Source: Nonomuraea gerenzanensis
GTDB taxonomy: Bacteria > Actinomycetota > Actinomycetes > Streptosporangiales > Streptosporangiaceae
Direction of reading: 5' to 3'
Assembly (NCBI RefSeq): GCF_020215645.1
Contig: NZ_CP084058.1
Location: 5,270,001 to 5,334,000, forward strand
Length of the DNA stretch: 64,000 bases
Position numbers and translations under genes: made by a program. How positions within the stretch are numbered: the first letter of the stretch is position 1; every line of letters begins with the position of its first letter. The notes beneath the pieces were generated by a model, which saw only the letters and a list, made by a program, of their open reading frames with translations, ran no database searches and was not told the origin of the DNA. This document shows, piece after piece, positions 43,773 through 49,928 of this stretch.

Positions 43773-44363
43773 TCAGACCTCCTTCACCGCGTGACCCAGG
43801 GACTTGCGCAGCCTGGCTCGGGCCCGGTTCAGCCGGGAGCTGACGGTGCCGATCGGAACGCCCAGGGCGAAGGCCGCCTCCGCGTAGCTGAGGCCGGCGC
43901 AGGCGACGAGCATCAGCGCGTCACGGTCACCCTGGGGCAGGCTCTTCAGCCCGCGGGCCAGTCGCGGGCTGAGCTGTTCGGCGGTCACGCGGTCGGTGAC
44001 GCGGTCGGCGTGGTTCTCGGTGTCGTCGCGGCCGGCCGCGCGGCTGAGCGCCCGGTAGAGGCGGAGCTCGTCGCGGCGGTGGCGGCCGATGAGGTTCGTG
44101 GCGATGCCGTACAACCAGGCCTTGGCCTCCGGCCGGGTCAGGTCGTAGCGGTCGCGCTGGTCGAACCCCGCCAGGAACGTCTCCGCGGCCACATCGTCGG
44201 CAGCGGCCGGTCCGAGCCTGGCGGCGGCGTACCGGTGGATCGCGGTGAAGTACCGGTCGAAGATCACCGAGAACCACTCGGGGTCGTGGCGCGAGTTCGC
44301 GATGACCGACGCGTCGTCCGGCTCCGCGGCCACGGGCGTGGAGAGGTGGGAAGGGTCATGCAT
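43773..44363 (-). CDS. ECF-type RNA polymerase sigma factor
   Basis: 196 aa. Region 2 (FDRYFTAIHRYAAARLG, DVAAETFLAGFDQRDRYD, KAWLYGIATNLI) binds core polymerase and the -10 element. Region 4 (LKSLPQGDRDALMLVACAGLSYAEAAFALGVP then VSSRLNRARARLRK) recognises -35 DNA. GAAAGG lies 6 nt before the ATG. It is co-transcribed with the CU044_5270 protein. Confidence 0.95.
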   Translation of the reverse strand: MHDPSHLSTPVAAEPDDASVIANSRHDPEWFSVIFDRYFTAIHRYAAARLGPAAADDVAAETFLAGFDQRDRYDLTRPEAKAWLYGIATNLIGRHRRDELRLYRALSRAAGRDDTENHADRVTDRVTAEQLSPRLARGLKSLPQGDRDALMLVACAGLSYAEAAFALGVPIGTVSSRLNRARARLRKSLGHAVKEV

Positions 44364-44432
44364 CCGGCGCCTTTCTCGAAGGAGGGTCGGCGCTTATTGC
44401 CCGATGCGGTCGTCCTTGTTCGCGGTTTTTCG

Positions 44433-44469
44433 CGGCGGCGCCGGAGAGTGCTGACGGTCGGCGCCGCCG
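44433..44469. terminator. 11-bp-stem hairpin after tetR
   Basis: CGGCGGCGCCG (44433-44443) pairs perfectly with CGGCGCCGCCG (44459-44469). It lies between the tetR stop at 44493 and the sigma operon, both on the minus strand, so it should end the tetR transcript. Confidence 0.6.
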
Positions 44470-44492
44470 TTCAGGAGATCACGACTGTGCCC

Positions 44493-45149
44493 TCAGGGGC
44501 GAGGGCCGAGCAGCGCCGCCGCCAGCTCCTGCACGGAACGGGTGAAGCGGCGGGGGTCGCCCGGCGGGGTCAGGTGGCGGACCAGGTCACCGTCGAAGAC
44601 GGCGAGCAGGGCGTGGGCCAGGAAGTCCGCGTCCAGGTCGGGGCGTTCGGCGGCGAACAAGGTGCTGAGGTGGTGATGCCAGAGCCGGTAGCTGGGGTCG
44701 CCGTACCTGTCTTCCGCGCAGGCCTGCTCGTGTGCCGCCAGCAGGACGGCGTTGCCTTCCGCGATCGCGCCGAGGGCGTCGAGGAACGCCCGTAGCCGCT
44801 CGTGGGCGGGGGCGCCGGGGCCGAGCGGGGGCGGGCCGCTCGCGACCGCCTCGCGCAGCTCGCGGGAACGCTCTTCGAGCAGCGCCTGCAGGAGACCCGC
44901 GCGGCTGCCGAAACGCCGGAACACCGTGCCTTTGCCCACTCCTGCCAGCGCGGCCACCCGATCGAGCGACACATGATCCCCGCCGCCTTCGGCCAGGAGC
45001 TGCTCGGTCGCGCGAAGCACCGCCTGCCGGTTCCTGGCCGCATCAGCACGCTCCGACCGTCTGCCATCCTCGCCGCTGCCCGTGCTCGTGCTCGTGGCGT
45101 GGGCGGTACCCGCAGCGGTTGCGGTGCCGTCGGTGTGGCGGTCTGCCAT
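44493..45149 (-). CDS. TetR family regulator
   Basis: 218 aa. A Thr/Ser/Gly-rich disordered leader (~1-35) precedes the HTH (NRQAVLRATEQLLAEGGGDH, LDRVAALAGVGKGTVFRRFGSR). The C-terminal domain (LWHHHLSTLFAAERPDLDADFLAHALLAVF) resembles the TetR group that controls quinone oxidoreductases and redox enzymes. It reads divergently from such an enzyme, with two near-identical 17-bp operators in the shared promoter. Confidence 0.92.
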   Translation of the reverse strand: MADRHTDGTATAAGTAHATSTSTGSGEDGRRSERADAARNRQAVLRATEQLLAEGGGDHVSLDRVAALAGVGKGTVFRRFGSRAGLLQALLEERSRELREAVASGPPPLGPGAPAHERLRAFLDALGAIAEGNAVLLAAHEQACAEDRYGDPSYRLWHHHLSTLFAAERPDLDADFLAHALLAVFDGDLVRHLTPPGDPRRFTRSVQELAAALLGPRP

Positions 45150-45168
45150 GGAACCCTCGCGTGCAGAT

Positions 45169-45185
45169 GCGGACTATCGGTCCGA
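45169..45185. promoter_or_regulatory. TetR operator A, GCGGAC-TATCG-GTCCGA
   Basis: A 17-bp dyad lying 19 bp from the tetR start. It matches operator B at 15 of 17 positions. Confidence 0.75.
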
Positions 45186-45205
45186 TTATGCTACCTTCCT
45201 GCCAA

Positions 45206-45222
45206 GCGGACTGTCGGTCCGC
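45206..45222. promoter_or_regulatory. TetR operator B, GCGGAC-TGTCG-GTCCGC
   Basis: Perfect 6-bp arms, centre 37 bp from operator A. It lies just upstream of the GAGAGGA ribosome site of the oxidoreductase gene. One repressor could silence both divergent genes. Confidence 0.8.
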
Positions 45223-45247
45223 ATCAACCCCCACGAGAGGAACGGAC

Positions 45248-46162
45248 ATGCGCGCACTCATCGTCGACCCCGACGCCCCCGCTTCACTGCGCCTCGCCAC
45301 GGCCCCCGAACCCGAGCCCGCGCCGCACCAGTCGCTGATCGAGGTGCGGCACGTCTCCCTCAACCGGGGCGAGGTGGCCTTCGCCGGACGACGGCCGGCC
45401 GGGACCGTGCACGGCTACGACGCCGCCGGGGTCGTCGTGCGTGCCGCGGCCGATGGGAGCGGGCCGGCTGAAGGGGCCAGGGTGGCGGCGTTCGGGGCCG
45501 GCGCGTGGGCGCAGCGCATGGCCGTGGACAGCACCGCGGTCGCCGAGGTTCCCGAGGGGGTGGAGCTCGCCGACGCCGCCGCGCTGCCGATGGCCGGCAT
45601 CACGGCGCTGCGTACCTTGCGTACGCGCGACATCCTGGGGCGGCGGGTGCTGATCACCGGGGCCGCGGGTGGTGTCGGACGGTACGCGGTGCAGCTCGCC
45701 GCGCTGGGCGGCGCTCACGTGATCGCCTCGGTGGGGTCGGTGGCGCGGGGCGAGGGGTTGAGCGGGCTGGGGGCGCAGGAGGTGGTCGTGGGGCTGCAGG
45801 GCATCGATCGGCCTGTCGACCTCATTCTGGACAACGTGGGCGGGCCTCAGCTCGCCGCCGCCTGGGCGTTGCTCGCGGCTGGGGGGAGCGTGCAGAACAT
45901 CGGCTGGGCGTCCGGTGAGCCGGCCGTGTTCGAGCCGTACTCGATGTTCTTCGTCGGGGCCGCCAAGACGATGAGCACGTTCGGCGATGTCCATGAGGTG
46001 GGGCCGGACCTTGCGACGCTGCTCGGGTTCGCCGCTGCGGGGCGGCTGTCGCCGGAGATCGGCTGGCGCGGCCCCTGGGAGCGCATCGCCGGCGCCTCGC
46101 GGGCGCTGCTGGAGCGGCGCGTCGCGGGCAAGGCCGTCCTGGACGTGACCCCGCCCGCCTGA
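45248..46162 (+). CDS. MDR-family quinone oxidoreductase/alcohol dehydrogenase-like
   Basis: 304 aa from the ATG at 45248 with GAGAGGA upstream. GroES-like N-terminus (SLNRGEVAFAG, TVHGYDAAGVVV), then the NADPH site VLITGAAGGVGRYAVQLAALGGAHVIAS. The structural and catalytic zinc Cys residues of true alcohol dehydrogenases are missing, which points to quinone/enoyl reductase activity. Its stop codon starts a 13-bp tandem repeat. It is controlled by the divergent TetR. Confidence 0.92.
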   Translation: MRALIVDPDAPASLRLATAPEPEPAPHQSLIEVRHVSLNRGEVAFAGRRPAGTVHGYDAAGVVVRAAADGSGPAEGARVAAFGAGAWAQRMAVDSTAVAEVPEGVELADAAALPMAGITALRTLRTRDILGRRVLITGAAGGVGRYAVQLAALGGAHVIASVGSVARGEGLSGLGAQEVVVGLQGIDRPVDLILDNVGGPQLAAAWALLAAGGSVQNIGWASGEPAVFEPYSMFFVGAAKTMSTFGDVHEVGPDLATLLGFAAAGRLSPEIGWRGPWERIAGASRALLERRVAGKAVLDVTPPA

Positions 46163-46230
46163 CGCGCCCGCCTGACGCGCCCGCCTGACGCGCCCGCCTG
46201 ACGCGCCCGCCTGACGCGCCCGCCTGGCGC
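46153..46230. repeat. 13-bp tandem repeat, 6 copies, spanning a stop codon
   Basis: GCCCGCCTGACGC repeats at 46153, 46166, 46179, 46192, 46205 and, with one change, 46218. The first unit includes the oxidoreductase's last codons and TGA. It fills the gap to the convergent flavin reductase gene. Confidence 0.95.
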
Positions 46231-46236
46231 CGAAGG

Positions 46237-46926
46237 TCACCGGCCGTGGGACGCGGAGACCTCCGTGCGGGCCCGGTCGAGGTCCTCCGTCCGGTAGAGC
46301 CGCTCAGGAATGCTCGCCAGCCTCGACGGATGCACCTGCTGCCCCAGCCCGTACAACTTCTGGAAGCTCATGATCAACGGCCGCCACGCATCCGGATCGA
46401 TGTGGTCGTCCGTCCCCGCGAGCCGGATCTCCTCGTGCGCCCACACCCGCACGACCCGCACCTCGAACCCGAGAACCCCGCCGTCACCCACCGGATGCAC
46501 CGCCTCCACCACGCACTCCATCGCCACCGGGCACTCGCCCACCCGTGGCGGCGCCACCACCTCGGACGGCACAGCGGTCAGCCCCGCGTGCCCGAACTTG
46601 TCGCCCACATGCCGGTAACCCCGCTCGTACTTGCGCTCGGGCACCGGGTCGGAGCCCGTGGTGAGCGCCAGCCGGTCCACCGCAGCCGCGAGCGCGTCGG
46701 AAGGCAGGTTGAGGACGCACTCGCGGGTCCTGCGCAGGTTGGCGGCGGTCTTGGACCTGGCGCCCAGCCCCAGCATGGCGCGCCAGCCGAGCCAGAAGGC
46801 CGACGACATGGGGGCCAGGTTGGGGGTGCCGTCCTCGTTCGAGGAGGAGATCAGGACGACGGGGGTGCCGAAATAGAGGATGTTCGGCTCGATACGGACG
46901 TGCCCGGTCACCACAGTGTTGTTCAT
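46237..46926 (-). CDS. Flavin reductase-like protein
   Basis: 229 aa from the ATG at 46926. The FMN-binding split barrel of the flavin reductase family is recognised by ILYFGTPVVLISSSNEDG, NLAPMSSAFWLGWRAMLG and KTAANLRRTRECVLNLPS. It may supply reduced flavin to a monooxygenase or act as an independent oxidoreductase. An in-frame TTG two codons upstream is possible, but the ATG fits the family start. Confidence 0.88.
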   Translation of the reverse strand: MNNTVVTGHVRIEPNILYFGTPVVLISSSNEDGTPNLAPMSSAFWLGWRAMLGLGARSKTAANLRRTRECVLNLPSDALAAAVDRLALTTGSDPVPERKYERGYRHVGDKFGHAGLTAVPSEVVAPPRVGECPVAMECVVEAVHPVGDGGVLGFEVRVVRVWAHEEIRLAGTDDHIDPDAWRPLIMSFQKLYGLGQQVHPSRLASIPERLYRTEDLDRARTEVSASHGR

Positions 46927-46998
46927 GGGCAACCACTTTCGCCCCCGCCCCGGCCGTACGCTGGCGGACTTCGGACCTCCCGTTCAGTTGGCCGGCTG

Positions 46999-47598
46999 CT
47001 AACGGGCGGCCATCATGGCGAAGGCGTCCACCCACAGACGCTGCTTGTCCTCAGGCTGCCCGACCAGGTAGGTGGCGCGTAACTTCGGCGGCAGGTACGG
47101 CAGCAGCCGTGCCACCACCTCCAGGTGCTCGCGCAGCTGCGACACCTCCGCGTCGGCGAAGATCTGGTGCACCGTGTCGGAGTCGGCGCCGCCCTCGTCG
47201 TGCTTGCCGGCCGCCGCCAGCCGCGCCTCCCACGCGCCGGCCTCGGCCGCCAGGTCGCGGATGCCGATCGCCCGCCGCCCCGACAGCCGGTGCCGCAGCC
47301 CCGACAGCGGGATCATCGCACCCTCGGGTCCCGCCCAGCCCACGCCTGTGGCGCAGGACAGGCCGCGGCGGCGGGCGCGCAGCGACCACGCGGGCTGTCT
47401 GGCGCTCACCAGCTCCAGGGCCACCCGAGCGACCGGGGCCTGCCCGGTGGCGGCGAGCCGGTCGGGCAGGCTCGGCCGGTCGGACAGGAGCCGCTGGTTG
47501 GTGGCCAGGAGGCCGAGCTGGGCAGGTTCCCCGGCGGCGAAGACGGCCTCGACGAAGGCGTCGGGCAGCGGGGCGCCGCCGAGCGCGGGGGCGAGCAC
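46999..47598 (-). CDS. Protein of unknown function, start uncertain (coding continues upstream to ~47711)
   Basis: 199 aa from the GTG at 47598, ending LWVDAFAMMAAR. I do not recognise the family. It has Arg/Ala-rich helices (AEAGAWEARLAAAGKHDEGG, SQLREHLEVVARLLPYL). Protein-like sequence with high GC3 continues in frame upstream of the GTG (NAWPPWLGPRASERLFLPLR, VSALPDWTHPLASAADV) back to codon ATC at 47711, but no ATG/GTG/TTG exists there. An AGGGGAG ribosome site is ideally placed for that ATC. Alternatively an ATG at 47784, coupled to the cheB stop (TGATG), would reach this frame after a one-base shift. Confidence 0.6.
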   Translation of the reverse strand: MLAPALGGAPLPDAFVEAVFAAGEPAQLGLLATNQRLLSDRPSLPDRLAATGQAPVARVALELVSARQPAWSLRARRRGLSCATGVGWAGPEGAMIPLSGLRHRLSGRRAIGIRDLAAEAGAWEARLAAAGKHDEGGADSDTVHQIFADAEVSQLREHLEVVARLLPYLPPKLRATYLVGQPEDKQRLWVDAFAMMAAR

Positions 47599-47717
47599 GT
47601 CCGCGGCTGAGGCGAGGGGGTGGGTCCAGTCGGGCAGGGCGGAGACGCGCAGCGGGAGGAACAGCCGCTCGCTTGCACGCGGCCCGAGCCAGGGCGGCCA
47701 GGCGTTGATGGCAAGCT

Positions 47718-47724
47718 CCCCTGA
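47718..47724 (-). promoter_or_regulatory. Ribosome site AGGGGAG facing an ATC codon
   Basis: Six nucleotides separate it from ATC (47711-47709), the in-frame start position of the unknown protein. No standard start lies at the same spacing in that frame. Confidence 0.4.
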
Positions 47725-47782
47725 AGGCCATGGGGGACGAAGCCGGGAAGCGTATTCCCGGCGGACGATCGCCGCCGGGCCA

Positions 47783-48403
47783 TCAGGGACCGTCCGGCCG
47801 AAGCCCGTCGACCAGGCCGACGAGCAGCGCCGCCACCTGGTCCAGCGGCACCACGTGATCCACGGTCTCCTCCTGCTCGATGCACGCCGCGGGCATGTCG
47901 AAGTGATCGCTGGTCGCGGCGTCCGTGGCGACCACGGTGCCGCCGAAGTGGTGCACAGCCGCGGCCCCCGTCGCGCTGTCGTTCCCTCTGCCCGACAGGA
48001 CGACCGCGATGGCGTCGGGCCCCGCGGCGAGGGCGAGGCTCACAAGCAGCAGGTCCGCGGAGGGCCGGGACGGCGGGAACGGCCCCGAGGGGATCAGCGC
48101 CAGCCGCCGGTCGGCGCGCACCAGCAGGTGCCGTCCGGGTGGCGCGACCACCACGCGGCGGGGCAGGAGCGGCTGCCCGTCCTGGGCCGCCGCCACCGGC
48201 AGGCCGGTGCGCAGGCCGAGGAGCTCGGGCAGGACGCTCCGGTGGTCCGGCGCCAGGTGCTGCAGCACGATCACCGAAGCGGCCAGCCCGGACGGCAGGC
48301 CGGACAGGACCGTGCCGGTGGCGGTCAGCCCGCCGGCCGAGGAGACGAGGGCGACGACCGGGCACGGCGGAGCGGGCCCCGGCCGTCCGGTCGCGGAGGC
48401 CAT
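47783..48403 (-). CDS. Stand-alone CheB-type methylesterase
   Basis: 206 aa comprising only the CheB catalytic domain, with no receiver. The expected triad is Ser in VSSAGGL (normally STGG), His in LQHLAPDHRS and Asp in LSGRGNDSATG. No chemotaxis genes are nearby and actinomycetes of this type rarely swim, so it may act on another signalling protein; receiver-less CheB proteins elsewhere are fused to or paired with CheR and kinases. ATG start; its stop overlaps a possible downstream ATG (TGATG). Confidence 0.85.
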   Translation of the reverse strand: MASATGRPGPAPPCPVVALVSSAGGLTATGTVLSGLPSGLAASVIVLQHLAPDHRSVLPELLGLRTGLPVAAAQDGQPLLPRRVVVAPPGRHLLVRADRRLALIPSGPFPPSRPSADLLLVSLALAAGPDAIAVVLSGRGNDSATGAAAVHHFGGTVVATDAATSDHFDMPAACIEQEETVDHVVPLDQVAALLVGLVDGLRPDGP

Positions 48404-48525
48404 GCCGGTGCTCCTTCCCAGGAAAGGCGGCCGTCACCCCGCAGGTCTCGCGCGAAGCCACCCCCGGTCGCGCGGGCCCTCGCACGACATGAGGCGGGTG
48501 GCCGTGAGGGCATCGGAACACTCCC

Positions 48526-48553
48526 TTGACAGATGCTGACTTTCCGATCAAAT
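48526..48553 (+). promoter_or_regulatory. Promoter TTGACA-N16-TCAAAT
   Basis: A consensus -35 (48526-48531) and a fair -10 (48548-48553) directly precede and touch the iron box. A GGGGAGG ribosome site and ATG (48601) follow. The signals look intact although most downstream genes are broken. Confidence 0.6.
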
Positions 48554-48571
48554 TAGGCAAGGCTTGCCTAA
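48553..48571. promoter_or_regulatory. Perfect 19-bp IdeR/DtxR iron box
   Basis: TTAGGCAAG-G-CTTGCCTAA is a perfect dyad and matches the actinobacterial iron-regulator consensus (TTAGGTTAG-G-CTAACCTAA pattern). Overlap with the -10/start region is the usual geometry for repression by iron-loaded IdeR/DmdR. Confidence 0.9.
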
Positions 48572-48600
48572 CTAAAGCATTCGGGGAGGACTTGCCGCAA

Positions 48601-48663
48601 TGGACGGGATCGAAGGCAGCATCGCCTCGGTGACCGGCGCGGCCCGGGGGATCGGCGCGGCCC
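48601..48663 (+). pseudogene. 5' remnant of 2,3-dihydro-2,3-dihydroxybenzoate dehydrogenase-like SDR
   Basis: [20 protein letters not shown] is the N-terminus of a DhbA/EntA-like short-chain dehydrogenase, with the NAD motif TGAARGIG. After ~21 codons the sequence jumps into NRPS-derived DNA. The enzyme makes the catechol precursor of siderophores; here only the start remains. Confidence 0.6.
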
Positions 48664-48666
48664 GGG

Positions 48667-48931
48667 CGCGCTCCCGCTCACCGTCAACGGCAAGCTCGAC
48701 CGACCGCGCCGCCCTGCCGCATCGAAGGCTGTGGCGGCGACGTGCTCTTCTTCCGCGCCACCGTCGACCCCCTCGACGACACCCTCACGTGCGGACGCCT
48801 GGCGCCCGCACGTGAACGGCGCGATCGAGGCGCACGACGTCGCCTGCAGCCACAAGGACATGACCCGGCCGGGACCGATCGCCGACATCGGCGCGATCGT
48901 CGCGGCCCGACGCGAGGAGCTCGAATCATGA
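48667..48931 (+). pseudogene. Siderophore NRPS remnants (A-domain tail and thioesterase tail)
   Basis: Two fragments are joined. First, [12 protein letters not shown] followed by RAALP: the conserved end of an adenylation domain, with the A10 Lys and a 4-bp ACCG duplication that breaks the frame. Second, [19 protein letters not shown], a frameshift, then [20 protein letters not shown] and [14 protein letters not shown]: the C-terminal part of an EntF/DhbF-type terminal thioesterase. The final TGA overlaps the mbtH ATG (ATGA), the coupling seen in intact clusters. Several kilobases are missing between the fragments. Confidence 0.75.
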
Positions 48932-49122
48932 ACCCCTTCGACGACCCCGACGGCGAGTTCTTCGTCCTGGCCAACGACGAGGAGCAGCACTCCATCTGGC
49001 CCTCCTTCGCCGCCGTGCCCGAGGGCTGGTCGGTGCGCTTCGGCCCCGACTCCCGCGCCGCGTGCCTGGCCTACGTCTCCGCCTCCTGGACCGACCTGCG
49101 TCCCCGCAGCCTGCGTCGGTGA
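48928..49122 (+). CDS. MbtH-like protein
   Basis: 64 aa, the normal length. [34 protein letters not shown] and [14 protein letters not shown] contain the family's NPFDD, conserved Trp and WTDLRP hallmarks. MbtH proteins bind NRPS adenylation domains and are needed for their folding or activity. No intact NRPS is in the window, so if expressed it must serve one elsewhere. The start overlaps the NRPS remnant's stop; expression would depend on the iron-regulated promoter upstream. Confidence 0.92.
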   Translation: MNPFDDPDGEFFVLANDEEQHSIWPSFAAVPEGWSVRFGPDSRAACLAYVSASWTDLRPRSLRR

Positions 49123-49450
49123 GGCCGGTCGTCCAGGCCGTCCATGTCACGGCGATGTGCATGAACGGCCTGGACGCGACGATCGTCAACCCGGCGCTGT
49201 TCGCCATCGCCGCCGACCCCGGGTGCCGCCGCAGGCGAGCGGCGCCGTGGAGCCGGCGTTCCTGGCCGGCCTCGCGGTGTGCATGCCGGTCGCCGGCTGG
49301 TTGTGCGACCGGTACGGCGCGCCCCGGCGTGTTCCTGGCCGCGCCGGCGGTGTTCACGGTTTAGGGGGCTGCGCGCCTGTCCTGGGACGTGGGCTCGCTG
49401 GTCGCGTTCCGCGTGGTGCAGGGTGCGGGCCCTTACGCGGGAGAGAGTCC
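49119..49450 (+). pseudogene. MFS (DHA2-like) siderophore exporter, degraded
   Basis: Membrane-transporter pieces occur in three frames: MNGLDATIVNPALFAIAAD (helix 1), GAVEPAFLAGLAVCMPVAGW with LCDRYGAPRR (helix 2 and the motif A loop), VFLAAPAVFTV then an in-frame TAG at 49362-49364, and LSWDVGSLVAFRVVQGAG. At least two frameshifts and a stop interrupt it. DHA2/EntS-like exporters commonly accompany siderophore NRPS genes. Confidence 0.75.
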
Positions 49451-49564
49451 CGCGACCTTGATCGACCCCGGGTGGCGGGCGCCCATGTGCGCGGAGGCGG
49501 CCCGCCGCCCGGGGTTCCCCGCACGCTGTCCTGAGGCTCACCACCAGCCGGCCGCCGGCGTGGT

Positions 49565-49830
49565 CAGGCAGGTGCCCAGGCCGCCCAGGACAAGGACGGC
49601 ACCGCCCACTCGATGCCGCTCAGCCTGGAGTCGCTGTCGGACATCCACGGCGACTGGCTGTTCGGCTCCACGCTGACCGCCGACAGGCAGAAGACGCTCG
49701 ACGAGGCACCGGAGGACCGGCAGCCGCTCGACGCGCCGGCGGGTGTGGAGGTGACGTGGCTGGAACGCGAGGACCACACGGCCGTCCCCGGCATGCTCGC
49801 CCTGGAGGTCGCCCGCGCTCTGCCGCCGCG
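49565..49830 (+). pseudogene. Probable iron-siderophore binding-protein fragment
   Basis: One frame reads AQAAQDKDGTAHS, MPLSLESLSDIHGDWLFGST and LTADRQKTLDEAPED, resembling the C-terminal lobe of FecB/FhuD-like binding proteins (a 'LESL..ID.D.LF' strand-turn). No start and no clean end are present. The assignment rests on weak similarity plus context. DNA from 49450 to 49565 shows nothing recognisable. Confidence 0.4.
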
Positions 49831-49897
49831 CCCACGGTCACCCGGAGCCGTGCCGCCCGCGCGGCCCGGGAGCCGTGCCGTCCGCGTGACCGGGGAA

Positions 49898-49928
49898 TTG
49901 TCGTGCCCACCCGCTAGGGTCCCGGATC
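49898..49928 (+). promoter_or_regulatory. Leaderless promoter of paralogue 1
   Basis: ATTGTCG and a -10-like TAGGGT (49915-49920) lie so close to the ATG at 49929 that transcription must begin at or next to it. The same arrangement (ATTGTCG, then TACTGT, then CCC-GG-ATG) precedes the paralogue at 54652. Confidence 0.5.
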
